The position numbers and the translations under genes are program-made. The notes beneath the pieces are model-generated. The model was not told the DNA's origin, searched no databases, and saw nothing but the letters and a program-made list of their open reading frames with translations. 64,000 nt of DNA from assembly GCF_033449965.1 (NCBI RefSeq), contig NZ_CP137761.1, forward strand, positions 3,286,001 through 3,350,000, given 5' to 3'. This stretch comes from Bacillus sp. T3 (GTDB lineage Bacteria; Bacillota; Bacilli; Bacillales; Cytobacillaceae). This document shows positions 38,050-49,129 of the stretch, one piece after another (the first letter of the stretch is position 1; each line of letters begins with the position of its first letter).

Positions 38050-40404
38050 CTATTCGTTAATAATAGAAATAATGTTGTATTTTTTTATCGTTCTTACAAC
38101 CATCCATGTTACGAACAGAATCAGCACTATCAAAACACAAGGAGCTACAATATATTCAATTACAGGATTAGCAATAAGCTTAACCTCCTTGAGCCCAATT
38201 CCCGCAATACTTAAACCAAGGTTGATTATCTTTTCTCCTAAGACATCCGTTAAGATTAGTCCAGTCACGATGCCGGTTATGGAAGTACATCCTATTTTAA
38301 TCATGTACTGCAGCTTAACATCATGTTCAGAAAATCCGACCGCTTTAAAAATTGCTATTTCCGATAAATCCTTTGCCAACCGCAGTTTCAAAAATAAAAC
38401 AGTGATCAGCATGGCCAAACAGGCGCCAATGATGACAATAGCAATCACAATCGTTCTAAGTTGTTTTACGACTCCGCCCAATGTCTGGTTTATAAATTCC
38501 TCCATTGGGTCGACGCTTACTCCGGACCCAAGCTTTTCAGACCACTTGTCTGCCTTTATTCCCACATCTGCATTACTTTTTAAATTAACTGAAAATGTAT
38601 ATTTCTCTGAATCAAGTCCCGAAAAATTATAGTTTGATTTTGCCGTATAGCCACCGCTTGTTACATCTTGATAGATTCCTGAAATAACAAATTTCTGCTC
38701 TTTGCCATTAAAGAAAAGTACGATTGTGTCATCGGCATCTTTACCAATTTTTTCAGCGTTAAGGTAGGAAATTGCTATTTCATTTTCCGACTGGGGAGCC
38801 TTCCCACTAAGATACTGCAGCTTATTACCCGCATTGTTTCCACAATCTACATGCAGATTCATTTGTTCAGCATCAGCATCAGTAGTCTGGACACTTACCC
38901 TTCGATATTCATAATAATTTTCAATAGCAGCATCGTTTTGCAATAGCTGTTTTACATTGGCATAGCTCGTTTCAAGTTTCCCACCATTTTCAACTTCAAT
39001 CAGGATATCCTCTTGCGAACTACCCATATAGGTAATAAATTCAGGCGCCTCGAACGTATTCATCAAGTTAACAGGAACCATAATCATCAGTACAGCAATT
39101 AACACCACTGCAAATACAATGATCCAATTTTTAAACTTATAGAAAACCTCTCGTATTCCCATCAACAGGTTAACAGAAAGCTTCTTTGAATTATGTAGTC
39201 CATCCTTAATTCCGCCTTTATCCTTATCAAAGCCCTTACCATTAACTAAAGCTTCAACAACCGTAACCTTTTTTATTTTCTTTAATATTTTCTTACAGTA
39301 ATAGTTAATCAAAAGAAAAACAAGAACCCCAACTATAAGTGATAGAATAACGGCTAAAGTAGATATGCTCATATTTCCAAAAGTAGCACTGATATGCTTT
39401 GTAAACACACCGCTAATCAACAGGGCTGCAATATATCCTATGATGACGCCCGCGATAGCTAATACCCTGTACTTATTAAGATAAAGATCCCTTATTTCGG
39501 CAAAAGGAAGTCCAATCGCTTTCATTGTACCGATCTCTCCGATATCTTCTTCCAACGCAGCCATGATGGTAAACTTGACACAGATAAAAGAAACAATGAT
39601 TAACAGGATACTAACCAGAAGCAGCACAAATACTGTGACGATATCCGTTAAAGCACTCAGTATAAATATGATCGTATAGGTTACAGCTTGACCATTCTGT
39701 GGAAGTCCTGCATTTTCATAGGCAGTCTGAAAATCCGACGCTTCTTTTGAATTGGTAAAATACGCTTCTATGAGATATTCATTCTCGCCAACCTGACCCT
39801 TAAGCTCCTTAAAATCCTCATCGCTTATCAGTATTCTAGTAGAAGATGTCATCGTTGAATTCATCATCGAATCCAAAACGAATTTTTTAATGACAAATTC
39901 TTTCGTGACATCATTACTTTTCAAAATAACATGGTCACCAATTTCCATCCCATACATTTCCTTTAAAAGTACGGGAATCCCTATTTCGCCTTTATGAATG
40001 GTTACTTTATGATGATTTGAGTTTAAAAGTAAATCCTTTGTTTTATTTTGCTTTACAAGACCAATGTCAAGACGGAGGTCAGAAAGATTGTACGTATCCT
40101 CATTACCAACAACTGTAAGACTTTCACCGTAAACATCAATCATTGTCGAGGTCTGCCAAGAAGTTAGTCCGTCGTAATCTGACATAAACTCATCTATTTT
40201 CTTCTGATTGAGTTCTCCTTTGTGCATCTGAACGAAGTGAGGCGGCTGTGCCGTCTTATATAATTCAGATATTGAAGTAAAGGTTTGTACTGCCATAACT
40301 ACAGCCAAGACCGCAAGACAAGCTGAAAACATCATAAACAACAGTAATGCTAGATTAATTACTTTATTTCTTCTAAAATCATTTTTAAGAATTAACCAAT
40401 CCAT
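38050..40404 (-). CDS. ABC transporter permease with two FtsX domains
   Basis: A 784-residue permease with about ten membrane helices: helix 1 at the N-terminus, a large extracellular region, an FtsX block (about 255-370) with EEDIGEIGTMKAIGLP, a second extracellular region and a second FtsX block (about 650-780) with LSEIAIFKAVGF. Typical of MacB/BceB-like mechanotransducing exporters. It overlaps the MFS gene upstream by 20 bases and precedes the ATPase by 21, forming one operon. Confidence 0.9.
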   Translation of the reverse strand: MDWLILKNDFRRNKVINLALLLFMMFSACLAVLAVVMAVQTFTSISELYKTAQPPHFVQMHKGELNQKKIDEFMSDYDGLTSWQTSTMIDVYGESLTVVGNEDTYNLSDLRLDIGLVKQNKTKDLLLNSNHHKVTIHKGEIGIPVLLKEMYGMEIGDHVILKSNDVTKEFVIKKFVLDSMMNSTMTSSTRILISDEDFKELKGQVGENEYLIEAYFTNSKEASDFQTAYENAGLPQNGQAVTYTIIFILSALTDIVTVFVLLLVSILLIIVSFICVKFTIMAALEEDIGEIGTMKAIGLPFAEIRDLYLNKYRVLAIAGVIIGYIAALLISGVFTKHISATFGNMSISTLAVILSLIVGVLVFLLINYYCKKILKKIKKVTVVEALVNGKGFDKDKGGIKDGLHNSKKLSVNLLMGIREVFYKFKNWIIVFAVVLIAVLMIMVPVNLMNTFEAPEFITYMGSSQEDILIEVENGGKLETSYANVKQLLQNDAAIENYYEYRRVSVQTTDADAEQMNLHVDCGNNAGNKLQYLSGKAPQSENEIAISYLNAEKIGKDADDTIVLFFNGKEQKFVISGIYQDVTSGGYTAKSNYNFSGLDSEKYTFSVNLKSNADVGIKADKWSEKLGSGVSVDPMEEFINQTLGGVVKQLRTIVIAIVIIGACLAMLITVLFLKLRLAKDLSEIAIFKAVGFSEHDVKLQYMIKIGCTSITGIVTGLILTDVLGEKIINLGLSIAGIGLKEVKLIANPVIEYIVAPCVLIVLILFVTWMVVRTIKKYNIISIINE

Positions 40405-41669
40405 TTATACTCCCTTCCATCTCTTTAATGCTTTTTTTGGAGCCAAATAAAAACGCAAACGCAACCATGACAATTCCGGCGATCATAAGCATGAACCCGA
40501 TACCACGTCCTTCCCCAACACCGATTAACCGCCCTACGCTTCCCGCCAAAATGCCATCCTTCATCAGCATCGGTCCGAACACATAATCAGCCAACAAGCC
40601 GCAGACTGCATACGCCACCACATAACCAACCTGTGTAAGGACACTGATCATCCCCCAAGCCCTTCCCTGTACGTCTTTTGGTATCCTGATCCGAATCAGT
40701 ACATCTGCACAGGTATTAACAAATGGCAGTGCTGTAAAAAACAAAATACAGTAGACCACAATCAACGTGCTATTAGTTGTTGTTCCAGTCATTGCCATAA
40801 AAACACCAGCCACCATTAAAGAAATCATCAGAATCCTAGAAAAATGATTCTTAATATGCAAAAAACCAATAATCAAACTTCCAATTAACATACCGACAGC
40901 ACTTATTGATTCCATGATGCCAAGTGTCTTAGCATCAGCAAATGCCAAAATCATAGGTGTCATCAACGTTTGTATAAAAGCAACAAAGAAACACATAAAT
41001 GCCATCAGTATGACTAGACTTCTTACTCCTTTATCAGAGATAATGCTCTGTATACCTTCCTTAAACTCCTTAAAAAAGTTAAAGTCGTCCTTTAGAGGCT
41101 TGACGGCTTGAATTTTCTTTCGTACGGCAGCTACCGCTAAGACTGTAACAAAAAAAGTCGCCATATCAATGATTAAAATTCCTCTGATATCTGTAATAGT
41201 AAGAATCAGCCCAGCTATAAAAGGGGATATCAAATACTTAGAAGCCCCTGCCATCTGAACCAGACCGCTTGCTTTCGCATACTCTTCCTCTGATAGGAGA
41301 TCGGTAACAGTGGCCTTATATGCAGGTTCAAGTAAGGCTAAAAACACAGAACTAATCGTGATACCAATGCATACTGACAAAACCCCACCATGACCTGTCT
41401 GTATACTGATCAGTATAAAAAGAAGACCTAACGCCGAAAAAAAATCACCACATATCATCATCAGCCTTCTGTCATAACGGTCAGCAAGAATACCTCCAAT
41501 CGGGTTCAGAAGAATCGTCGGAAGAAATGCGAGAAGTGCTGCAACAGATACCCAGGTTGCACTTCCAGGTCAGCTGATAAACATAAATCGAAACAGCAAA
41601 CGCGGTCATTCCACTGCCAATACTTGAGATCAGTTCTCCGGTCCAAATCGCCATAAATTTTTTCATCAT
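40385..41669 (-). CDS. MFS efflux transporter (one frame break at CCGG)
   Basis: About 427 residues after repair, twelve membrane helices, with the MFS A-motif-like GGILADRYDRR after helix 2. It resembles macrolide-efflux-type MFS proteins. CCAGG at 41565-41569 should be CCGG, giving VYQLTGSATWVSVAALLAFLP. ATG pair at 41669 with GGGGGGTG upstream. First gene of a three-gene cluster with an ABC exporter. The 378-base region upstream (41670-42047) shows no other gene. Confidence 0.85.
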
Positions 41670-42047
41670 AACACCCCCCTTCGTTTACATTTTTGTTGTA
41701 ATCTATCCATCTTATATTTAGCCCCAGTCTTGTATCGGATAAAAGAATTTTCAAGGGCATTTAAATGTAAACCTTTTCATTAATTCACATTCTCTTAATT
41801 CATGCATTTTATAGAAAGACAATCGCCTCGTGTATGACTATAGATAGGGACAACCTCGATAAATTCCACCTTTTTACAACCCTTCTTTTATTATAACTCT
41901 AGTATTAAATATTTACATTTTTATACCATTTTGAAAACCATTTAACGGATGTAATTTTAGCTTAATTCATTGTCATCCTATCAAAGGAAATAAAATCCAT
42001 AGTATGCTATGGTAATAATGATCGCTATATTTCGAGGGGTGAAAAAA

Positions 42048-43000
42048 ATGTCAAATGGATACCATGCTATTTTTGAAACGGGCCTTTAGGAATGGCTGTA
42101 ATGGAGAATCTAATTCAACAAAACAAAAAAGTGCTCATGGTCAATACTAGAGGAAGAGCTGATGTCCCGAGCTCTGTGAAGGTAATAAAAGGGGATGTCA
42201 CGAAGCAGGAAAATGTGCTTGATATTTGCAATTCTTATAATATATCAATCATTTACCACTGTTTAGGTCTGCCCTACCAATCTTGGGCCAATCTTTTTCC
42301 AATCATGATGGATAATATTATTGAAGCAGCTGCACTAAATAATATTAAAATTGTTTATGCAGATAACCTTTATGCTTACGGTCCTCATAATGAACCGCTT
42401 AAGGAGACTTTTTCCTATAAGCCAGTTGGTAGGAAAACACAAGTAAGGGCTGATGTCGCGATGAAATTAATGAATGCCCACGATTCTGGAAAAGTAAAAG
42501 CAACGATAGGCAGAGGTGCAGATTTTTATGGTCCTCGTGTGAAAAACTCCGCATTAGGGCAACAGGTTTTTAACAATTTAATTGCTGGGAAGCCAGCAGA
42601 CTTACTAGGTAATCCTGATACACTGCATTCCTATATTTTTATTGATGATTTTGCTAAGGGACTGATTGTGTTGGCGGATCACGAGGAAGCATTAGGGGAA
42701 ATTTGGCATATTCCAACTCCTAACCCTACATCCACTAGGAAAATAGTCAAAAAAATAGCTAATGAACTTGGGATAATACCCAAGTATAGAATCGCAGGGA
42801 AATTTATTGTCAACATTGCTGGGATATTTAATTCTGATATGAGAGAATTTAAAGAGTTAATGTATCAGCACATACATCCTTTCATTGTAGACTCAAACAA
42901 ATTCCAACAAAGATTTTTATTTGCCACAACTCCTCACGATGAAGCCATTCGACAAACAATAAGTTGGTATCAAAACAACCCAAAAACTCTTACTACATAA
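42048..43000 (+). CDS. NAD-dependent epimerase/dehydratase family protein (one frame break)
   Basis: About 317 residues after repair, an SDR-extended enzyme with an N-terminal NAD fold. YADNLYAYG supplies the YxxxK-like region, and DSYIF/ DDFAKGL matches sugar epimerases. Near 42079-42082 ACGGGCC needs one more C (ACCGGGCC), which joins MSNGYHAIF to TGPLGMAVMENL. The start at 42048 has GAGGGGTG upstream. A FAD oxidoreductase follows 54 bases downstream. Substrate unknown. Confidence 0.8.
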
Positions 43001-43054
43001 TCCTTGTTCCAGGCCTTATGACACCTCGTTTTAATCTTGAAGGAGGTTTGATTA

Positions 43055-44593
43055 ATGAATAAGTTCGATTATCTTATTATTGGTGCAGGTATGGGCGGTT
43101 TAAGCACGGGAAACTTTCTTGCTAAATATAACAAAAAAGTGCTCATTCTTGAAAAGAACCATATCCCTGGAGGACTAGTAATCTCTTTCAAACGAAAGGG
43201 GGTCCAGTTCGACCTCGGCATCGAAGGTCTGAATGAATTAAAGGAAGGAGAAACGATTCCACAATTCTTGAAGTTTTGGGGAGCATCTGTCAAAGCGGAA
43301 AAAAATATAGGCGATATTTGTTGTTTTATTGATGGCAAAAAGTTTACTTTTCGAAATGAACGGTTGAGAGAGGATTTTATTGACGCTTTCCCGGATAACA
43401 AAGACGATGTAAACCGCATTTTTGATATTAATGAAAAAATATTTTCAGAAATGTATTCAGGGACGGAAGCACCTAAACCGCCCTATGAAATGAATCTACT
43501 CGACTTTATAAAATTTATTGTGAATAACTTTCGGAAAAAGCCCACTTTTATGAAATATGGATTAAAAAATGCCGATGTTGTATTAGAAAAGTTAACGCAA
43601 AACCCTATGTTGCGATCAGCGGTGTTCTCAAAAGGGATTACGCCAATGGTGTATATGGCTTATGCTTACCGGTGGAGTGTTATTGGGAAAGATTATTTTC
43701 CGACAGATGGAATGCAGGCAATTCCGAATGCTTCAGTCCAGAGTTTTGTACATAATGGTGGAGTTATTAAATTAAATAAAGAAGTAACAGAAATTCTTAT
43801 TGAAAACGCTCAAGCAATTGGTGTAAAGACAGAAGATGGAAGCTGCTTTTATGCAAATAACATTATTAGCAATGCTTCACCGCACTTCACCTATGATTTA
43901 CTTCCCGATAGTCTCCCACAAAAAAGCAAGATGAAACAAAAGATCGAGGAAAAGGAAATATTCCCGAGTATCTGTGCTTTGTTTCTGTCCGTAAAAAACA
44001 CCTATGATTTTGGAAATACGAGCTGTTTTTCTTTCTTAAGTAGTACGAATTACAAAGATGATTACCACACCTATACGCCTGAGAATTGCCCAATTGAGAT
44101 GATTGTTTATCCACAAAAAACTAATGATAAAAACCGAGCTGTCGTTGCACTTCTCCCAATTCCCTATCAGTACCATAACAATTGGGAAACTGGTCCACAA
44201 AGAGAACGCAGTGAAGCCTACTACAAACTGAAAAGTCAAGTGACAGATACGATAGTAACAAGGATTGATTCCATGATGGGCAATGGTTTTATAGATAGCT
44301 TAGCGTTAGCTGATTTATCCACCCCTATTACATTTGAGCGATACACGTATAGTAAAAACGGTTCGTTTATGGGGTGGTCCATTGATGCCAAGAATTATGG
44401 AAAATTCATGAAACAGAAAACAGCAATACCAAATCTCCATTTAGTCGGACAATGGGTTTTCCCAGGATTTGGTGTAGCAGGTGTTATGGCTAGTGGATAT
44501 TATCTAGCAAAAGACCTACTGAAACAGGACGGCATAGATTTAGAAAAAGACTTTAAAAATTTTGCACTAGGTAAAGAACAGTTATTCCAGTAA
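43055..44593 (+). CDS. CrtI/retinol saturase-like FAD oxidoreductase
   Basis: A 512-residue flavoprotein. N-terminal dinucleotide site LIIGAGMGGLSTGNFLA...LEKNHIPGG, and C-terminal FAD contact GQWVFPGFGVAGVMASG, as in phytoene desaturases, carotenoid isomerases and retinol saturases (COG1233). AGGAGG lies 8 bases before the ATG. No carotenoid synthase is nearby, so a lipid or polyene substrate is only a guess. Ends at a terminator. Confidence 0.82.
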   Translation: MNKFDYLIIGAGMGGLSTGNFLAKYNKKVLILEKNHIPGGLVISFKRKGVQFDLGIEGLNELKEGETIPQFLKFWGASVKAEKNIGDICCFIDGKKFTFRNERLREDFIDAFPDNKDDVNRIFDINEKIFSEMYSGTEAPKPPYEMNLLDFIKFIVNNFRKKPTFMKYGLKNADVVLEKLTQNPMLRSAVFSKGITPMVYMAYAYRWSVIGKDYFPTDGMQAIPNASVQSFVHNGGVIKLNKEVTEILIENAQAIGVKTEDGSCFYANNIISNASPHFTYDLLPDSLPQKSKMKQKIEEKEIFPSICALFLSVKNTYDFGNTSCFSFLSSTNYKDDYHTYTPENCPIEMIVYPQKTNDKNRAVVALLPIPYQYHNNWETGPQRERSEAYYKLKSQVTDTIVTRIDSMMGNGFIDSLALADLSTPITFERYTYSKNGSFMGWSIDAKNYGKFMKQKTAIPNLHLVGQWVFPGFGVAGVMASGYYLAKDLLKQDGIDLEKDFKNFALGKEQLFQ

Positions 44594-44605
44594 TCAGCTT
44601 GTTAG

Positions 44606-44642
44606 GCATGAGTTCCGGTATTACATTAGGCTCATGCTTTTT
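44606..44642 (+). terminator. Terminator after the FAD oxidoreductase
   Basis: GCATGAG (44606-44612) pairs with CTCATGC (44631-44637), followed by TTTTTAATTTT. Confidence 0.7.
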
Positions 44643-44743
44643 AATTTTGCCTTTAGGCACTCCTGCAAATTTCTTATTCTCAACGCTTGTCCGTATCACT
44701 CTATTAAATATTTGAATCTTTTATAAGGAAAGGAGGAAAACAA

Positions 44744-45663
44744 ATGAAAGACAAAGGAACGAAGAAGCAACATGTGCAGGATGATGTCATGGTAAATATC
44801 GGCGGGGAATTCCCTAAAGAGGATAGACTATTTGAACAATCAATAGAGGCATTGAAAAAGAAATTACCATCTGTCAATCCTAACAATTTTCGAATCGTAT
44901 TTATGGGTGACAGTTGGACCGGGGACGGCCATTCAAGTAATGATATGTTTGAAGAGGCTTTAAAAGTTGCAAAAGGCCTCGATCCTCTGGCTATTTTTCA
45001 CGGCGGTGACGCAGTCTGGACAGGAAGCCAACAACAGTTTCAAACGGGTACAGACCTTTTTTATGGCCATCTAAGAAGCTTTCGTGAACAAATAACAAGG
45101 GTTTTTGGAAACGATATGCCCCCATTTTTGTCACACCGGGAAATCATGACAGCTCATCACCTAATTCTCCTGCTTTTGAAGCCTTTACCACCTATATCGG
45201 TCCAGCACGGTTTTCAATCCATATTCCAAAACTGTCAATGAAATTCATTGGACTAATGACAAATTTTGAATTCATTTCGTCTCTAGGTCATAAAATCTAC
45301 TATTTGGACAACACAAATTTAGAATTTTTGCGAAATAACCTAAGTGGAACGGTGGAACAAAATACTTTTGTCGGCATGCATGTCCCACCAGACGCAGGAA
45401 AATGGACAAAATTTCAAGACCCCGAGTCCACTTTTGATATTGGGCTTAAACAATTTCTGGATATCATCCGAAAAAAAGTATCAAAGGTATTGGTCAGTCA
45501 TGTTCATATGTACGATACAGAAGTTATTCAAGGCATTGAGTATATCCTGTCTGGTGGGGCTGGTGCACCGCTTGTTACAGGGCAAACTAACCATATTGTC
45601 GTGATTGAAGTCAAAAACGGTGTAATATCCCATCGTAAAGTCAACATTGGTTGGACAGCATAA
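44744..45663 (+). CDS. Calcineurin-like metallophosphoesterase (one homopolymer frame break)
   Basis: About 306 residues after repair. Metal-ligand motifs: FMGDSWTGDGH, FHGGDAVW, PGNHDSS (restored) and VSHVHMYD. The break near 45126-45131 is a T-run one base short; with one more T the sequence reads PPFFVTPGNHD. This is a homopolymer error. The start at 44744 has AGGAGG upstream. Acts on phosphate mono- or diesters; the substrate is unknown. No signal peptide. Confidence 0.8.
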
Positions 45664-45678
45664 TGAATTAAACACGGG

Positions 45679-45703
45679 AACCCCGTACATGCAATACGGG
45701 GTT
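45679..45703. terminator. Terminator after the metallophosphoesterase
   Basis: AACCCCGTA-CATGCAA-TACGGGGTT followed by ATTTTTC. Confidence 0.85.
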
Positions 45704-45787
45704 ATTTTTCTATTGTTGTTCGATCAATTTGCTTTGACTGCCCAATTAAAAACGCTTCTCCAATTAATGAAGAAACGCCCCATTGTT

Positions 45788-45964
45788 TCATTCGGATGAT
45801 TCAACATTATTACTGCTGGTTGTCTTTGATCCATCCGATTTTTTAGCACTTTTGCTTACATATGGTTTTGCACTCTTGGCTCTGTTCGCACTTGCTTTCC
45901 AACGATTCCAGCCTTTTTTTCCTGTTCCTCTACCCGTTCCGCTTTTACCCTTAGCTTTATTCAT
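45788..45964 (-). CDS. Small basic protein, DUF3934-like
   Basis: A 58-residue Lys/Gly/Ser-rich protein beginning MNKAKGKSGTGRGTGKKGWN, with RWKASANRAKSAKP after it; the pattern matches small DUF3934-type proteins of Bacillus, of unknown role. GGAGTG lies 7 bases before the ATG at 45964. Likely a nucleic-acid-associated or spore-related small protein, by charge only. Confidence 0.65.
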   Translation of the reverse strand: MNKAKGKSGTGRGTGKKGWNRWKASANRAKSAKPYVSKSAKKSDGSKTTSSNNVESSE

Positions 45965-46156
45965 ATAATCACTCCATTATTATACTACACTTGAGTTCCT
46001 GTGGTTGCTTGTCCATTTTACTTCCTTATTAAATAGGCACGATGCAATATACCATATCATACTTTAGAAATAGAAAACAATCCAAATTATCGGACTGACT
46101 TCTCTTTTTCAAAAATCCCCGCCTTCAATTCAAGAATACAGGTTTATTCAGTGAAA

Positions 46157-46184
46157 TAAAAAAAGCCTACTCATAGAGTAAGCT
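46157..46184 (-). terminator. Terminator of cwlJ
   Basis: Minus strand AGCTTACTC-TAT-GAGTAGGCT then TTTTTTTATTT, overlapping the stop codon. Confidence 0.8.
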
Positions 46185-46636
46185 TAACTTCCGATATAAA
46201 CACTATCACATGTTCCAGGTTTTGGTTCATAATAACAATGATTTTTAAATTGACCAGCTCTAGGTTGACCATACCATGTTGGAGGACATGGAGCATATGG
46301 ATTAAAATACCAAAGTGAATATTTTGCTGGGTGTTGCCTCCAATAATCCAAATTCTGTTTTGCTAATCTTTTTTCAACACCTCTTGCTCTTTGATAAAAT
46401 ACATTCCCTTTTTGAACTGCTTCAAAGGAATAATTTCCTCCTTGGACTTGAAAAATAACCTGATTTATTGTTCTTAAATTTTTAAAATCTGAACAATTTG
46501 CTTTAAGACGATTGACTATTACATTTCCAACATATAACATTCCCTGTTTACCTTCACCTTCGGCTTCTGCTCTCATCATCCTTGCCATTAAATCAATGTC
46601 CGAACTTCGGTAATTTACTCTTGGCATTTTCTTCAC
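46184..46636 (-). CDS. cwlJ: Spore cortex-lytic hydrolase CwlJ
   Basis: A 150-residue Hydrolase_2 (SleB/CwlJ) enzyme that cuts spore cortex peptidoglycan on germination. LMARMMRAEAEGEGKQGMLYVGN holds the catalytic Glu region; ANCSDFKNLRTINQVIF and LWYFNPYAPCPPTWYGQP match CwlJ. No signal peptide, as in CwlJ, unlike SleB. The first residues may be MPRVNY, from an ATG three codons inside. A lone TTGGATGGT (minus strand, about 46720) lies upstream, but lacks the second half of the 24-bp repeat. Confidence 0.88.
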   Translation of the reverse strand: MKKMPRVNYRSSDIDLMARMMRAEAEGEGKQGMLYVGNVIVNRLKANCSDFKNLRTINQVIFQVQGGNYSFEAVQKGNVFYQRARGVEKRLAKQNLDYWRQHPAKYSLWYFNPYAPCPPTWYGQPRAGQFKNHCYYEPKPGTCDSVYIGS

Positions 46637-46854
46637 CCCAAAAATATAGTATGAACAAAAGCCGATAATGATGTCATTTTAATAAAATACGAATGATCGC
46701 TCAGGTAGGTGAATAATTACCATCCAATATAAGCTTTTTTAAAAAATTTTAATATCACTGCTTCTAATTTTGTTTAATATGTTTAAAATGAAAGATGTAA
46801 AGATAATAAAATCACACTATGGAAATATATTGTTAGGTGAAAGGAAAGAAATTC

Positions 46855-47160
46855 ATGATTAAAAAATCTGATGTAATCGAAAGGTTAAACTCATTAATAG
46901 GCAAGGAACTAACGAGCCAAAATTTACATGAGGCATTGTTCTGTGAAGAAAAACATAAAAAAATACTCCGTCGCTATAATGCCGGCACTTATACATATGT
47001 TCAGTATAAAATTCATACAGACAAAACTTCTGACACACAACCGTGTGTCGACATTACCATACCAGGAAACCCAAACACATTTAGAGTTGGGCTGGAAGAA
47101 AGAGATGGACAACTAATCGTCCAATCCGAAGCAAGAATTAATTATTCCTATATTAATTAG
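46855..47160 (+). CDS. Conserved small protein of unknown function
   Basis: A 101-residue protein beginning MIKKSDVIERLNSLIGKELTSQNLHEALF, probably alpha/beta, with no membrane segment or signal. ATG at 46855 has AGGAAAG 9 bases upstream. No recognised domain. Monocistronic, ending at a clear terminator. Confidence 0.6.
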   Translation: MIKKSDVIERLNSLIGKELTSQNLHEALFCEEKHKKILRRYNAGTYTYVQYKIHTDKTSDTQPCVDITIPGNPNTFRVGLEERDGQLIVQSEARINYSYIN

Positions 47161-47172
47161 GTTGTTCAATAT

Positions 47173-47208
47173 AGAAAAGCCCTAAAAGTAGATTCTTAGG
47201 GCTTTTCT
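47173..47208. terminator. Bidirectional terminator
   Basis: AGAAAAGCCCTAA and TTAGGGCTTTTCT, a 13-bp perfect stem, just after the 46855 gene. Confidence 0.85.
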
Positions 47209-47386
47209 GTTTCGAGAAATAGCTTTAAATCTACTAATAATTTTAACAATTTGTGAATAATAGCACATTGTTACTATTTCCACATTTTTTATTCTTGCCT
47301 ATATGAGTTTCCGAGTATTATAATTTTAGTAGTTTTTGTAACAAAAAATGACATAATACAACCCAATTTTGAAGGGAAATGTGTGG

Positions 47387-48773
47387 ATGAAAACTAGACT
47401 TAAAGTGAATAGTAAAAAACGCAAATGGATTCGATATTCATTATTATCCTTAGGAGCAGTTTTAATTGGTTTATCCATTTATCTATATAACGTATATTCC
47501 AATGTTGCTAATGCAGTAGATAAGATGAATAAACCAATTGAACGAAAGGTCTCTAGCAAACGGGATGATAAAATCCAATTTAACCGAAAGGATCCCATTT
47601 CTATTTTGTTAGTCGGGGTAGACGAACGTGATGGTGATTCCAGGTCGTACCGACTCGATGCTGGTGATGACCTTAAACCCAAAAGAGAAAACAAGCAAAT
47701 TAATTAGTATTCCACGAGATACTCGTGCTGATCTGATTGATCAAGATGGCAATAAATATTCCTACGACAAAATGAATCATGCATACGCCTTTGGTGGGAT
47801 TGAAATGACCATTAACTCGATTGAGAACTTCCTAAATATTCCGATTGATTATTATGTGGAAGTAAACATGGAAGGATTTAGCGACATTGTTGATGCAGTA
47901 GGTGGTATTGACGTAACGAACCAATACGAATTCGAGCTAGATGGTGTTCATCTTACAGAAGGGGATTTTCACCTGAATGGAAGAGAAGCTCTAATGTACG
48001 CACGAATGCGTAAGCAGGATCCTCGCGGAGATTTTGGTCGTCAAGAACAACAGAGAGAGGTAATTTCCAAAGTTGTTGATAAAGGCACATCTCTCAAAAC
48101 ACTAACAAAGTATACAGACATTCTTGATGCATTAGAAAAAAATATTAAAACCAATTTAACTCTTGACGATATGCTCGGGATTCAGAAAACATACAAGCCT
48201 GCAGCTGAAACGATTGAGAAAATCGAGATTAAAGGTACTGGCGGTCTCTTTCCTAACGGAAAACAAAATGTGTATTACTACATCGTAGATGACGAAACAA
48301 GACAAGAGCTTTCAGACCAATTACGTGAACATCTTGGACTTGCCAGTTCGAAAATAAAACCAACTAGTTCAACATATAAACTTGAAAGCACATCAAATAC
48401 TCAATCAAACACAGTTGAAAATACAAAAACAAGCACAACAACAAATACGAGCCAGCAAAAAACTCAAACAACAAGTGGTTCTAGCAGCAGTTCTAGCACC
48501 CAGACTGGAAGTGGAGTGAAATCGCCAGCAGTTGAGACCCCTAGCACCCAAACTGGCGGCACCAACACTCAAACAGGAAGCGGGAATAGCACTCGAACCG
48601 GAAGTGGAACTAATACCCAAACAGGCAATGGCTCGAATAGCCAAACTGATGCTGGGTCCAATAATCAGCCTAGCAATGGCTCTAGCACTCAGACCGGAAG
48701 CGACACGACCAACCCTCCAAGTAGTGGTTCAACTGATCAAACAAGTAGTGGGACAAGCGGTTCAACTAATTAA
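47387..48773 (+). CDS. LytR-CpsA-Psr (LCP) family cell-wall glycopolymer transferase (one frame break at CCGG)
   Basis: About 461 residues after repair. An N-terminal membrane helix (about 14-33), then the extracellular LCP domain (about 65-320) with GVDERDGDSGRTDSMLVMTLNP, SIPRDTRADL, DKMNHAYAFGG and ALMYARMRKQDPRGDFGRQ. LCP enzymes attach teichoic acids or other polymers to peptidoglycan. CCAGG at 47640-47644 should be CCGG (DSGRTDSM). The last 120 residues are a Ser/Thr/Gly/Gln/Asn-rich low-complexity tail with repeated TQTGSG-like units, unusual in length. Start ATG 47387 follows AGGG; a GTG at 47381 is possible. Confidence 0.88.
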
Positions 48774-48808
48774 AATCTAATCCAAAAAACCTAACTTTTT
48801 GTTAGGTC

Positions 48809-48835
48809 AGGCTGTCGAGAAACTCTCGACAGCCT
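48809..48835. terminator. Strong hairpin at the left end of the element
   Basis: AGGCTGTCGAGA and TCTCGACAGCCT form a 12-bp perfect stem with a 3-base loop, right after the first terminator copy; a similar but weaker hairpin (CTTGCCGAGAAAG / CTTTCTCGACAAG) is at the right end. Confidence 0.6.
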
Positions 48836-49129
48836 ATTTCTTTTAAGTTTACAGCGTTAGTATGGTGGAAGGCGGACATAGGATACGCTATTTTTCATAA
48901 AATGCGGTCATTTTCATTTCTATCGGACATAGAAGCCTTTATTTAGCTATTTGGCAGCCTATTTTTGTTACTTTTTGCAAAATAACGCATCAAATGTCCG
49001 GAATGATTCCATATAAGGTGATATCTAGGAAAATAGTGCACTCATTGTCCGCCCGATTTGAATTGTCTCCACACACTTGGCGAGGTTAGAAAAAGTGTGT
49101 GGCAATTCTTCCAGGTTGATCCACCAGGT

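Noticed and set aside
45783..45968. Plus-strand hydrophobic frame
   Set aside because: Shadow of the small basic DUF3934-like gene on the minus strand, which has a clear ribosome site and stop.
46712..46725. Sixth MocR-type operator upstream of cwlJ
   Set aside because: Only the TTGGATGGT half is present; no second GGATG 24 bases away.
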